From contig NZ_CP104381.1 in assembly GCF_030582395.1 (NCBI RefSeq), forward strand, positions 372,001 through 436,000: 64,000 bases of DNA, written 5' to 3'. The notes under the pieces were generated by a model. The model saw nothing but the letters and a program-made list of their open reading frames with translations. It was not told the origin of the DNA and did no database searches. The translations under genes and the position numbers were made by a program. This stretch comes from Ralstonia pickettii (GTDB lineage Bacteria > Pseudomonadota > Gammaproteobacteria > Burkholderiales > Burkholderiaceae). Shown here piece by piece: positions 29,295 through 37,891 of the stretch. Position 1 is the stretch's first letter. The number at the start of each line of letters is the position of its first letter.

Positions 29295-30239
29295 ATGGAA
29301 CTCAAATGGCTGGAAGACTTCATCAGCCTGGCCGAGACGCGCAGCTTTTCGCGCTCGGCCGAATTGCGGCACGTGACGCAGCCGGCGTTTTCGCGGCGCA
29401 TCCAATCCCTTGAGGCGTGGCTCGGCAATGAGCTGATCGACCGATCAAGCTACCCCACGCGCCTGACCCCCGCCGGCGAGGTCTTCTACGAACAGGCGTT
29501 GGCGATGCTCGCCCAGGTAAGCGAGACGCGCGCACTGATGCGCGGCCAGCGTCCGGCCAGCGCCTCGACGATCGACTTTGCCGTGCCGCATACGCTGTCG
29601 CTCACGTTCTTCCCCGGCTGGCTTGCACAAGTGGAAGAAAAGATCGGCAAGCTGCAATGCCGGCTGCGCGCGCTCAACGTGCACGATGCCGTGATGACGC
29701 TGGTGGAGGGGGGGTGCGATCTCGTGATGGTCTATCACCATGCACGGCAGATGATCCAGCTCGACCCCACGCGCTACGACATGCTGGTGCTTGGCACCGA
29801 GCGCCTGTCTCCGTTTTCCAGGCCGGATGCAAGCGGGCGGCCGATTTATCGGCTCGTTCCGACCGCACGCAAGCCCATCGCCTACCTGAGCTACACGCCC
29901 AACGCTTTTCTCGGGCGCATGGTGGATGTGCTGCTGGAAAACTCGCCGGTGGCGCCGCTACTCGACAAGTGCTACGAAACCGACATGGCTGAGGCGCTCA
30001 AGGTGATGGCGCTGGCCGGCCATGGCGTGGCCTTCCTGCCCGAGAGTGCGGTGCGCGACGACGTGGCAGCCGGGCGCCTCGTGCGCGCCGAAGGCAAGGG
30101 CGGCGGTACGTTGTCGATCGAGATGGAAATACGGCTTTACCGCGAGCACCCGCAAAGCGGCGCACACGACCGTCGGCACCCCCAGTCCAAGCGCAAACGC
30201 GAGCTGATCGACACGTTATGGAGCGCGCTGGCGGACTAA
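29295..30239 (+). CDS. LysR family transcriptional regulator
   Basis: The 314-residue regulator opens with a LysR winged helix-turn-helix (MELKWLEDFISLAETRSFSR, residues 1-20, then VTQPAFSRRIQSLEAWLG) and a C-terminal periplasmic-binding-like effector domain. It lies directly upstream of gdhA on the same strand, with a T-N11-A-type dyad in between, so control of gdhA is likely. Its gene follows the exporter closely and may be co-transcribed with it. The effector is unknown; an amino acid such as glutamate is a guess from context. Confidence 0.9.
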   Translation: MELKWLEDFISLAETRSFSRSAELRHVTQPAFSRRIQSLEAWLGNELIDRSSYPTRLTPAGEVFYEQALAMLAQVSETRALMRGQRPASASTIDFAVPHTLSLTFFPGWLAQVEEKIGKLQCRLRALNVHDAVMTLVEGGCDLVMVYHHARQMIQLDPTRYDMLVLGTERLSPFSRPDASGRPIYRLVPTARKPIAYLSYTPNAFLGRMVDVLLENSPVAPLLDKCYETDMAEALKVMALAGHGVAFLPESAVRDDVAAGRLVRAEGKGGGTLSIEMEIRLYREHPQSGAHDRRHPQSKRKRELIDTLWSALAD

Positions 30240-30262
30240 ACGGACACCCGGATTGGAGTAGA

Positions 30263-30287
30263 GGGTTATGCGCCAGATGCATAACCC
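30263..30287. promoter_or_regulatory. LysR-type operator dyad upstream of gdhA
   Basis: A perfect 9-bp inverted repeat GGGTTATGC-N7-GCATAACCC contains a T-N11-A core (T30269, A30281), the LysR-family consensus. It is 24 bp after the LysR stop and 104 bp before the gdhA start. Confidence 0.65.
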
Positions 30288-30390
30288 GATGTAAAAACGG
30301 CATTGGATTTCGTTCTGGCCGGTCCCTAAGCTGGCGGGCATTTTGTGGGACTTGAAGGACCTTACCGAGGTCCAAAAAAGGAAGACAGCC

Positions 30391-31692
30391 ATGTCCAATG
30401 TCGCATCTCCGTCGACACTCCAGCACGCCATCCCGTCCTATCTGCCGGCCGACAATCTTGGCCCGTGGGGCATCTATCTGCAGCAGGTCGATCGGGTCAC
30501 CCCCTATCTCGGCTCGCTCGCACGTTGGGTTGAAACGCTCAAGCGCCCCAAGCGCGCGCTGATCGTCGATGTGCCGATCCAGATGGACGACGGCCGCATC
30601 GCCCACTTCGAGGGCTATCGCGTGCAGCACAATACGTCGCGCGGCCCGGGCAAGGGCGGCGTGCGTTTCCACCAGGACGTGACGCTGTCGGAAGTGATGG
30701 CGTTGTCTGCCTGGATGTCGGTGAAGAATGCGGCCGTGAATGTGCCGTACGGTGGTGCCAAGGGCGGTATCCGCGTCGACCCGCGCAAGCTGTCTTCCGG
30801 CGAACTTGAACGCCTGACGCGCCGCTACACGAGCGAGATCGGCATCATCATCGGTCCGAACAAGGACATTCCGGCCCCGGACGTGAACACCAACGCGCAG
30901 ATCATGGCGTGGATGATGGACACGTACTCCATGAACGAAGGCTCCACCGCGACCGGCGTGGTGACCGGCAAGCCGATCGCGCTGGGCGGCAGCCTGGGCC
31001 GTCGCGAGGCGACCGGCCGCGGCGTGTTCGTGGTCGGCAGCGAAGCCGCACGCAATCTCGGCATCGACGTCAAGGGTGCGCGCATTGTGGTGCAGGGCTT
31101 CGGCAACGTCGGCAGCGTGGCCGCCAAGCTGTTCCACGACGCCGGCGCCAAGGTCATTGCCGTGCAAGACCACAAGGGCATCGTCTTCAACGGCAACGGC
31201 CTGGATGTCGACGCGCTGATCAAGCACGTTGACCACAATGGCAGCGTGGCCGGCTTTGCTGCCGAGACCGTCTCGCAAGACGATTTCTGGGCACTGGACT
31301 GCGAATTCCTGATTCCGGCCGCGCTGGAGGGTCAGCTCACCGCCAAGAACGCGCCCCATATCAAGGCAAAGATTGTCGTGGAAGGTGCAAACGGCCCTAC
31401 GACGCCCGAGGCTGACGACATCCTGCGCGACCGCGGCATCCTGGTCTGCCCGGACGTAATCGCCAACGCCGGCGGCGTGACGGTCAGCTACTTCGAGTGG
31501 GTGCAGGATTTCTCGAGCTTCTTCTGGACCGAAGACGAGATCAACCAGCGGCTGGTACGGATCATGCAGGATGCCTTCCGTGGCGTCTGGCAAGTGGCGC
31601 AGGACAACAAGGTTACTCTGCGTACGGCGGCGTTCATCATCGCCTGTACGCGGATTCTGCAGGCTCGCCAAGAGCGCGGTCTGTACCCCTGA
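30391..31692 (+). CDS. gdhA: Glutamate dehydrogenase (Glu/Leu/Phe/Val family)
   Basis: The 433-residue enzyme interconverts glutamate and 2-oxoglutarate plus ammonia. The catalytic-Lys motif is [13 protein letters not shown] near residue 130, preceded by [13 protein letters not shown]. The dinucleotide-binding domain contains [15 protein letters not shown] (~residues 230-245). Cofactor preference (NAD or NADP) is not readable with certainty. It lies between the LysR regulator with its dyad and the glutamate/aspartate ABC importer, which suggests a glutamate-utilisation block. The start is supported by AAAGGAAGA upstream. Confidence 0.93.
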   Translation: MSNVASPSTLQHAIPSYLPADNLGPWGIYLQQVDRVTPYLGSLARWVETLKRPKRALIVDVPIQMDDGRIAHFEGYRVQHNTSRGPGKGGVRFHQDVTLSEVMALSAWMSVKNAAVNVPYGGAKGGIRVDPRKLSSGELERLTRRYTSEIGIIIGPNKDIPAPDVNTNAQIMAWMMDTYSMNEGSTATGVVTGKPIALGGSLGRREATGRGVFVVGSEAARNLGIDVKGARIVVQGFGNVGSVAAKLFHDAGAKVIAVQDHKGIVFNGNGLDVDALIKHVDHNGSVAGFAAETVSQDDFWALDCEFLIPAALEGQLTAKNAPHIKAKIVVEGANGPTTPEADDILRDRGILVCPDVIANAGGVTVSYFEWVQDFSSFFWTEDEINQRLVRIMQDAFRGVWQVAQDNKVTLRTAAFIIACTRILQARQERGLYP

Positions 31693-31769
31693 TCGGCAAC
31701 GCGCTGGTCAATACCGGCGCGGTGCTCCAACAGGGCACCGCACTGGTCTATCGCGTTGCTGCCGATCAG
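31689..31769 (+). repeat. Long imperfect inverted repeat overlapping the gdhA stop codon
   Basis: CTGATCGGCA (31689-31698) matches the complement of TGCCGATCAG at 31760-31769. Pairing continues through ACGCG/CGCGT after a two-base bulge, and after an internal loop through ACCGGCGCGGTGC against GCACCGCACTGGT, closing on a small loop. There is no T tract. It may be a terminator-like or RNA-stabilising structure, or a mobile-repeat relic. Confidence 0.6.
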
Positions 31770-32213
31770 GTGGCTATGCGCGACGGTTGAAGAAAGCCGG
31801 TGCTCATGGGGCCAACCATAACGTTCCGGAGCGCCGCACCATGAGAAGGGCGATGGCGTCATCGTCGTCCTTCCCATCCTCAAGTCGGGTTCGTTAAGCG
31901 ACAGAGAGCGCACATCGGGCGGGCTTTATTTCCCCTGGTTTTCCTTAGCAATTGGCGGTCATTCCGCTCAAGCAACCGTGCCCGCGTGCCGATGTTGCAG
32001 AGCGTCGCCATGTCTGGCCCTGCGCGTCTTTTCCGGTTTTCCGGAAAGCACAACGTAAGGTATCCGGTTGCTCGGAAAACACAGCTGCGGCAGGGTCCGC
32101 GCCAGAGGAAAAACTCCGTTGGATTCAACGATTTAGTGGCAACACCAATACTGTCTCCAAACGTTTTTTGGTACAGTCCCGTCTTTCTCTTTCATGGTCA
32201 AAAGGAGACTTTC
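31770..32213 (+). other. Intergenic region before gltI, no gene seen
   Basis: This ~440-bp stretch has no convincing coding frame. Its base composition falls from G+C rich to A/T rich toward gltI, as expected for a promoter region. A CCGGttttCCGG-like dyad occurs near 32034-32044. No clear sigma70 pair with good spacing stands out. AAAGGAGA precedes gltI. Confidence 0.5.
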
Positions 32214-33122
32214 ATGAACCTCGCCAAGCTGGCAACCGTGGTTGCAGCCGTTGGTGTCGCCGTTGGTACGTTCGGCAGCGCTGCCCACGCAGAAGAGCTG
32301 ACTGGTACGCTCAAGAAGATCAAAGACACCGGCACCATCACGCTGGGCGTGCGCGATTCGTCGATTCCGTTCAGCTACAACGTCGGCGGTGTCCGCACGA
32401 TCGGCTATTCGTACGACGTCGCCACCAAGATTGCCGAGGACGTGAAGAAGCAACTCGGCCTGAAGGATCTGAAGGTCAACGAGATTCCGGTTACGTCCCA
32501 GAACCGCATCACGCTGCTGCAGAACGGCACCATCGATCTGGAGTGCGGTTCGACCACGAACAACCTCGAACGCCAAAAGCAGGCATCGTTCACGAACACC
32601 ATCTTCATCATCGGTACGCGCATCATGGTGAAGAAGGATTCGGGCGTCAAAGATTGGGCAGACCTGAAGGGCAAGAACGTCGTGACCACCGCCGGTACGA
32701 CTTCGGAGCGCCTGCTGCGCAAGATGAACGATGAGAAGCAGATGGGCATGAACATCATCAGCACGAAGGACCACGGCCAGTCGTTCCTGACGCTGGAATC
32801 GGGTCGCGCCGTCGCGTTCATGATGGACGACGCCCTGCTGTATGGCGAGCGCGCCAAGGCCAAGAACCCGGCCGATTGGGTGGTCGTTGCCAAGCCGCAA
32901 TCGCGTGAAGCGTACGGCTGCATGGTCCGCAAGGATGACGCTCCGTTCAAGGCGCTGGCTGACAAGACCATTGCCGGCATGATGAAGGACGGCACGATCA
33001 ATGCCGAATACAAGAAGTGGTTCGAGCAGCCGGTTCCGCCCAAGGGCGTGAACATGGAGTTCCCGCTGTCGGACGACATGAAGGCGCTGATCAAGAACCC
33101 GAACGACAAGGCTCTTGACTGA
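32214..33122 (+). CDS. gltI: Glutamate/aspartate ABC transporter, periplasmic binding protein
   Basis: The 302-residue protein begins with a signal peptide (MNLAKLATVVAAVGVAVGTF, cleavage likely after AHA at about residue 24). It is a family 3 solute-binding protein with GTITLGVRDSSIPFSYNV, LLQNGTIDLECGSTTNN and GKNVVTTAGTTSERLLRK segments typical of GltI. It binds glutamate/aspartate in the periplasm and delivers them to GltJKL. The start was chosen for the signal peptide and the AAAGGAGA site; in-frame codons upstream lie in non-coding sequence. Confidence 0.94.
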   Translation: MNLAKLATVVAAVGVAVGTFGSAAHAEELTGTLKKIKDTGTITLGVRDSSIPFSYNVGGVRTIGYSYDVATKIAEDVKKQLGLKDLKVNEIPVTSQNRITLLQNGTIDLECGSTTNNLERQKQASFTNTIFIIGTRIMVKKDSGVKDWADLKGKNVVTTAGTTSERLLRKMNDEKQMGMNIISTKDHGQSFLTLESGRAVAFMMDDALLYGERAKAKNPADWVVVAKPQSREAYGCMVRKDDAPFKALADKTIAGMMKDGTINAEYKKWFEQPVPPKGVNMEFPLSDDMKALIKNPNDKALD

Positions 33123-33157
33123 TCGGCTCCCTCAACGGGCCTGATACAAGCGTCACC

Positions 33158-33209
33158 GAAACGGAAGGCAAAGGCCGGTTAACAGGTCTTCTCCCTTCCG
33201 TTTCTTTTT
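33158..33209 (+). terminator. Intercistronic attenuator/terminator between gltI and gltJ
   Basis: GAAACGGAAGG (33158-33168) pairs perfectly with CCTTCCGTTTC (33194-33204), with a 25-nt loop, and is followed by TTTTT. It sits inside the operon and would terminate part of the transcripts after the binding-protein gene or protect the 3' end of a gltI mRNA. Confidence 0.75.
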
Positions 33210-33221
33210 GAGGGAACCATC

Positions 33222-33950
33222 ATGAATTACCACTGGAACTGGGGCGTCTTCTTTACGGAAGCCGCCCAGAATCAGACCTACTTGGACTGGCTGCTGGCGG
33301 GGTTGAAGACCACTGTCGTGCTCGGCCTGTCCGCCTGGATCATCGCGCTCGTCATCGGCTCCGTGCTGGGCGTGCTGCGAACGGTGCCGAACAAGTGGCT
33401 GTCGGGCCTTGCCGCAGCGTATGTGGAACTGTTCCGAAACATTCCACTGATCGTGCAGCTCTTCATCTGGTACTTCGTCGTGCCCGAACTCGTGCCGGGG
33501 GGCGACTACATCAAGCAGATGAACCCCAATACGTCGATGTTCCTGTGCGCGATGCTGTGTCTCGGTACCTTTACCGCGGCGCGCGTGTGCGAACAGGTGC
33601 GCTCGGGGATCAACTCGCTGCCGCGCGGTCAACGCAACGCCGGCCTCGCGATGGGCTTCACGCTGGCGCAGACGTATCGCTACGTGATGCTGCCGATGTC
33701 GTTCCGCATCATCGTGCCGCCGCTCACGTCGGAATTCCTGAACATCTTCAAGAACTCCGCCGTGGCATCGACGATCGGCCTGCTGGAGCTGGCCGCACAG
33801 GGCCGCCAGCTGGTGGACTACACCGCGCAGCCGTACGAATCGTTTATCGCCGTGACGCTGATGTACATGCTGATCAATCTGACCGTGATGGGCCTGATGC
33901 GCTGGGTGGAAGCACGTTCCCGGCTGCCTGGCTTCATCGGTGGCAAGTAA
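33222..33950 (+). CDS. gltJ: Glutamate/aspartate ABC transporter permease GltJ
   Basis: The 242-residue inner-membrane permease belongs to the His/Glu/Gln/Arg class. It shows VELFRNIPLIVQLFIWYFVVPE and the EAA-like loop SLPRGQRNAGLAMGFTLAQT, which contacts the ATPase. About five membrane helices are present. It pairs with GltK and uses GltL as motor. The start follows the attenuator by about 12 bp with TTGAGGGA as ribosome site. Confidence 0.93.
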   Translation: MNYHWNWGVFFTEAAQNQTYLDWLLAGLKTTVVLGLSAWIIALVIGSVLGVLRTVPNKWLSGLAAAYVELFRNIPLIVQLFIWYFVVPELVPGGDYIKQMNPNTSMFLCAMLCLGTFTAARVCEQVRSGINSLPRGQRNAGLAMGFTLAQTYRYVMLPMSFRIIVPPLTSEFLNIFKNSAVASTIGLLELAAQGRQLVDYTAQPYESFIAVTLMYMLINLTVMGLMRWVEARSRLPGFIGGK

Positions 33951-33968
33951 TCGAGGCGAGGACTCTTC

Positions 33969-34652
33969 ATGGCTTATCACTTCGATTTCTCGTCCATCAA
34001 CGGCGACAACATGCGCGTGCTCGGCGAGGGCATGCTCCTCTCGCTCGAGATCACAGGCACGGCCATCCTGGTCGGCATCGTCTGGGGCACACTGCTGGCG
34101 ATGATGCGGCTTTCGGGCGTCAAGCCGCTGCAATGGTTTGGGCAGGCGTACGTGAACCTCTTCCGGTCCATCCCGCTGGTGATGGTGCTGCTGTGGTTCT
34201 TCCTGATCGTGCCGCAGGTGCTGCAGAAGATCTTCAACCTGTCGCCTGCCACCGACATGCGCATGACGTCCGCGCTGGTCGCTTTCGCGCTGTTTGAAGC
34301 GGCGTATTACTCGGAGATCATCCGCGCCGGTATCCAGAGCGTGTCGCGCGGGCAGATGTTCGCAGCCTATGCGATGGGCATGACCTACGGTCAGGCCATG
34401 CGCCTGGTGATTCTGCCGCAGGCCTTCCGCAACATGATTCCGCTGCTGCTCACCCAGGCTATCGTCCTGTTCCAGGATACGTCGCTGGTGTATGTGAGCG
34501 CGCTGTCGGACTTCTTTACGCAGGCATACAACATCGGTGAGCGCGACGGCCGTATCGTCGAGCTGCTGCTGTTTGCCGGCTTGTGCTATTTCGTGATCTG
34601 CTTCGGCGCCTCCGTGCTGGTGAAGCGACTTCAGAAGAAGGTGACCCAATGA
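33969..34652 (+). CDS. gltK: Glutamate/aspartate ABC transporter permease GltK
   Basis: The 227-residue permease has the same fold as Glt[23 protein letters not shown], and the EAA loop [20 protein letters not shown]. It forms the membrane channel with GltJ. The stop codon overlaps the gltL start by four bases (ATGA), consistent with coupled translation. Confidence 0.93.
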   Translation: MAYHFDFSSINGDNMRVLGEGMLLSLEITGTAILVGIVWGTLLAMMRLSGVKPLQWFGQAYVNLFRSIPLVMVLLWFFLIVPQVLQKIFNLSPATDMRMTSALVAFALFEAAYYSEIIRAGIQSVSRGQMFAAYAMGMTYGQAMRLVILPQAFRNMIPLLLTQAIVLFQDTSLVYVSALSDFFTQAYNIGERDGRIVELLLFAGLCYFVICFGASVLVKRLQKKVTQ

Positions 34653-35383
34653 TCGAGATCAAGAACGTTTCCAAGTGGTATGGCGCCTTCCAGGTGCTGA
34701 CCGATTGCACCACCAGCGTGAAGAAGAGCGAGGTGGTGGTGGTGTGCGGCCCGTCGGGTTCGGGCAAGTCCACGCTGATCAAGACCGTCAACGCGCTGGA
34801 GCCGTTCCAGAAGGGCGAGATTCTGGTCGACGGCACGTCCGTCGGCGCCAAGGGCACCAATCTGCCGAAGCTGCGTTCGCGCGTGGGCATGGTGTTCCAG
34901 AACTTCGAGCTGTTCCCGCACCTGTCGATTACCGAAAACCTGACGATCGCACAGCAGAAGGTGCTGGGCCGTTCCAAGGACGAGGCAACCGCCAAGGGCT
35001 TGAAGTATCTCGAGCGCGTTGGCCTGAAGGCACACGCAGCCAAGTACCCCGGCCAGCTGTCGGGCGGTCAGCAGCAGCGTGTCGCGATTGCCCGCGCGCT
35101 GTCGATGGACCCGATCTGCATGCTGTTCGACGAGCCGACCTCCGCGCTGGACCCGGAAATGGTCAACGAAGTGCTCGACGTGATGGTCGAACTGGCCAAG
35201 GAAGGCATGACCATGATGTGCGTGACTCACGAAATGGGTTTCGCGCGCAAGGTGGCCAACCGCGTGATCTTCATGGACCAGGGCCGCATCGTTGAAGACT
35301 GCGAGAAGGAAGAGTTCTTCGGCAACATCGACGCGCGTTCCGATCGCGCCAAGCAGTTCCTGTCGAAGATCCTGTCGCACTGA
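34649..35383 (+). CDS. gltL: Glutamate/aspartate ABC transporter ATPase GltL
   Basis: The 244-residue ATPase has Walker [14 protein letters not shown] (about residue 34), signature [15 protein letters not shown] (~137), Walker [15 protein letters not shown] (~158) and the H-loop [10 protein letters not shown]. It powers uptake through GltJK of substrate delivered by GltI. The start is set by the ATGA overlap with gltK. It is the last gene of the operon. Confidence 0.95.
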   Translation: MIEIKNVSKWYGAFQVLTDCTTSVKKSEVVVVCGPSGSGKSTLIKTVNALEPFQKGEILVDGTSVGAKGTNLPKLRSRVGMVFQNFELFPHLSITENLTIAQQKVLGRSKDEATAKGLKYLERVGLKAHAAKYPGQLSGGQQQRVAIARALSMDPICMLFDEPTSALDPEMVNEVLDVMVELAKEGMTMMCVTHEMGFARKVANRVIFMDQGRIVEDCEKEEFFGNIDARSDRAKQFLSKILSH

Positions 35384-35392
35384 AAATCGCTT

Positions 35393-35510
35393 CACGATCC
35401 TACTGCGCGACCCGATCTTGTCCCTGCGATGCTCGCCGTACCCATGTACGGCTGCGCTTCTCGGACCAACCTCGGGCCGCTCGCTACGGATCCTGAACCG
35501 ATTTAAGCGC
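35393..35510 (+). repeat. REP-like intergenic sequence after gltL
   Basis: A non-coding stretch contains the dyad GCCGTAC-CCAT-GTACGGC (35435-35452) within a GCGATGCTC...GGCTGCGCTTC frame. Its style resembles dispersed intergenic repeats I recall from Ralstonia and Burkholderia. Only one copy is visible in this window, so the repeat status is inferred. Confidence 0.3.
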
Positions 35511-35525
35511 CGGGTTGGAGGCAAC

Positions 35526-35555
35526 AAAAAGCCGCTCTCTCAGGAGCGGCTTTTT
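35526..35555. terminator. Bidirectional terminator between gltL and the amidotransferase gene
   Basis: AAAAAGCCGCTC (35526-35537) and GAGCGGCTTTTT (35544-35555) form a 12-bp stem with a TCTCAG loop, with A and T runs on both sides. It serves the convergent genes. Confidence 0.92.
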
Positions 35556-35572
35556 GTTGGGCGAAGATCGTG

Positions 35573-36403
35573 TCAGGTGCAAGCCGTATTGGCCGCATTG
35601 GCGATCTGCACGGCTTCCGGAATCGGCACCTTGGTCGCCATCGTGGCTTGGCCCGATTCGAACATCAGCAGCTCGCCCGGGGCGAATTGCGTCCAGACTT
35701 CGTTGTCGGTAAGCGGAGCAGTGGCGATGACAGCCACCCGATCGGCCGGCGTCGTGTATTTGGCGAAGTCGATCGTCATGTCGGCGTCGATCAAATGCGC
35801 CGTCGAGAACGGCCACTGCCGCACGATGTAATACAGCCGCGTCGAGCAATGCGCGAACTGCGCCTGCCCGTTGCACAGCAGGAAATTGAACACCCCGTAG
35901 CGGGTGATTTCCTTGGTGATGTCGGACAGCGCGTAGAACAGCTCGTTGAGCGGCGGCTGCGACCCGGGAAAGCGCTTGCGCAGCGCCTGCATGATGAAAC
36001 AGAAGGCGAGTTCGCTGTCGGTATCCCCCACAGGCTGGTAGACGCCCGAAAGGAATGGCGAGAAGTTCTTCAGGTCTCCGTTGTGGGCAAATATCCAGTG
36101 CCGGCCCCACAGCTCGCGCATGAAGGGGTGGCAGTTTTCCAGCCGCACCGTGCCCTGCGTCGCCTTGCGGATGTGCGAGATGACGTTCTTCGACTTGATC
36201 GGATAGCGCTTGACCAGTTCCGCCACCGGCGAGGTGCCGGCCGACTGGTTGTCGATGAACAGGCGGCAGGCCTTGTCTTCGAAAAAGGCGACCCCGAAGC
36301 CGTCGGCATGGTGGTCGGTCACGCCACCGCGCGCGGCGAACCCAGTGAACGAGAACGTCACATCGGTCGGTTCGGCGCAGTTCATGCCCAGCAGCTGGCA
36401 CAT
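35573..36403 (-). CDS. Class II glutamine amidotransferase (YafJ-like)
   Basis: The 276-residue protein starts MCQLLGMNC; Cys2 would become the N-terminal nucleophile after Met removal (Ntn-hydrolase, class II). Typical motifs follow: HADGFGVAFFED, SHIRKATQGTVRLENCHPF and FAHNGDLKNF. It hydrolyses glutamine to supply ammonia or, in stand-alone YafJ-like proteins, acts on a gamma-glutamyl compound; the partner is unknown. The much longer antisense frame that contains it is a composition artefact and only this part is conserved. Confidence 0.9.
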   Translation of the reverse strand: MCQLLGMNCAEPTDVTFSFTGFAARGGVTDHHADGFGVAFFEDKACRLFIDNQSAGTSPVAELVKRYPIKSKNVISHIRKATQGTVRLENCHPFMRELWGRHWIFAHNGDLKNFSPFLSGVYQPVGDTDSELAFCFIMQALRKRFPGSQPPLNELFYALSDITKEITRYGVFNFLLCNGQAQFAHCSTRLYYIVRQWPFSTAHLIDADMTIDFAKYTTPADRVAVIATAPLTDNEVWTQFAPGELLMFESGQATMATKVPIPEAVQIANAANTACT

Positions 36404-36559
36404 GGTGGGGGAAAAGTCGGATGCAATAAAATGTTCATTATCCTGCCGGCCGCCGGGGGTGCCAAGCGCCTTCGTCTTCCCGGCGCCGCCCCTGGGGTCG
36501 GGCGTTGCGCACATGCCGCACGCCATGCCTCCAGACTGCCTCAACCGGAACCCATTCGC

Positions 36560-37858
36560 ATGAAGCTCGACCGCACTGCCGCCCGCGCCCTCCTGCTGGA
36601 GAGCTACGCTGCCGCCGTGGGCGCGGCCGACCCGCTGAAAATCGTCGCGGATTTCCTTCCCCCACCACACGCCGGTGGCAAGGCGCTCGTGGTCGGCGCC
36701 GGCAAGGCGGCTGCGTCGATGGCGCTGGCCGTCGAGCAGGCCTATGCCGGCCGCGCACAGATCGAAGGCCTGGTCGTCACGCGTTATGCGCATGGCCTGC
36801 CGACCGAGCACATCCGCGTTATCGAAGCCGGGCACCCGGTGCCGGACGAGGCGGGCGAACAGGCGGCGCAGGAAATCCTGGATCGGGTTTGCGCGCTCAC
36901 CGAGCGCGACCGCCTGATCGTGCTGGTTTCGGGTGGCGGCTCCAGTCTGCTGTCCCTGCCTGCCGAAGGCATCCCGATGGCCGATCTGAAGGCCGTGACG
37001 CGCGAGTTGCTGCGCTGCGGCGCGCCGATCACCGACATGAACATCGTCCGCAAGCACCTGTCGCGCATCCAAGGCGGGCGGCTTGCGGCCGCATCCCGGG
37101 CGCCGGTCACGACACTGATCGTCTCGGACGTGGCAGGCGATGACCCGAGCGCCATTGCCAGCGGCCCGACCGTGCCGGATGCGAGCACTTACGCCGATGC
37201 GCTCGCCATCCTCAAACGTTGGCGCGCCCATATGCCGGACACCGTGAGCGCGCACCTCGAACGTGGCGCACGCGGCGAAATTGCCGAAACGCCCAAACCC
37301 GGCGACGCCTGCTTTGCACGCGTGACCAATCACGTCATCGCCACCGCGCAACAGAGCCTCCAGGCCGGTGCGCAGGTGTTTGCGGCGCGAGGTATCCACA
37401 CGGCCATCCTCGGCGACACGGTCACCGGCGAGGCGCGCGAGGTTGCCCAGGTGTATGGCGCGCTGGCGCGGCAGGTGCGCCAGCACGGCACCCCGTTTGT
37501 AGCGCCGGTAGCCCTCATCTCCGGTGGCGAATGCACGGTGACGATCCCGCCAGGCTTGACCGGAGGCCGCGGCGGGCGCTGCGCGGAGTTCCTCCTCTCG
37601 CTCGGCGTCACGCTCGAAGACATGGACAACGTCTACGCACTCGCCGCCGATACGGACGGCATCGACGGATCGGAGGACAATGCGGGTGCGCTGCTCGACC
37701 CCGGATCCATCGCCCGCGCCGCCGCCAAGGATGTCGGCGCCCGTGCCGCGCTCGACGCACACGACGCCTACGGTTTCTTTGCAGCCGCCCATGACCTGAT
37801 CGTCACGGGCCCGACGCGCACCAACGTCAACGATTACCGCGTCATTCTCATTCTCTGA
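36560..37858 (+). CDS. Glycerate 2-kinase (MOFRL family, TtuD/GckA type)
   Basis: The 432-residue protein is of the glycerate kinase type 2 (DUF4147 plus MOFRL) family, once called hydroxypyruvate reductase. Segments include KALVVGAGKAAASMALAVE (~residue 41), VLVSGGGSSLLSLP (~122), the ISGGECTVTI loop and the C-terminal DTDGIDGSEDNAGA and GPTRTNVNDYRVI motifs. It phosphorylates D-glycerate in glycolate/tartrate or serine-cycle metabolism. The start MKLDRTAARALLLESY gives the expected family length. Confidence 0.9.
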   Translation: MKLDRTAARALLLESYAAAVGAADPLKIVADFLPPPHAGGKALVVGAGKAAASMALAVEQAYAGRAQIEGLVVTRYAHGLPTEHIRVIEAGHPVPDEAGEQAAQEILDRVCALTERDRLIVLVSGGGSSLLSLPAEGIPMADLKAVTRELLRCGAPITDMNIVRKHLSRIQGGRLAAASRAPVTTLIVSDVAGDDPSAIASGPTVPDASTYADALAILKRWRAHMPDTVSAHLERGARGEIAETPKPGDACFARVTNHVIATAQQSLQAGAQVFAARGIHTAILGDTVTGEAREVAQVYGALARQVRQHGTPFVAPVALISGGECTVTIPPGLTGGRGGRCAEFLLSLGVTLEDMDNVYALAADTDGIDGSEDNAGALLDPGSIARAAAKDVGARAALDAHDAYGFFAAAHDLIVTGPTRTNVNDYRVILIL

Positions 37859-37891
37859 TTCACGTTTTTGCCGACCGCTTTCGCACGCACC

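Noticed and set aside
31880..32128. Short minus-strand open frame in the gap before gltI
   Set aside because: No ribosome site and no recognisable family; composition is not coding-like.
35570..36559. Plus-strand extension upstream of the glycerate kinase
   Set aside because: It is antisense to the amidotransferase and lacks similarity; the family start is at 36560.
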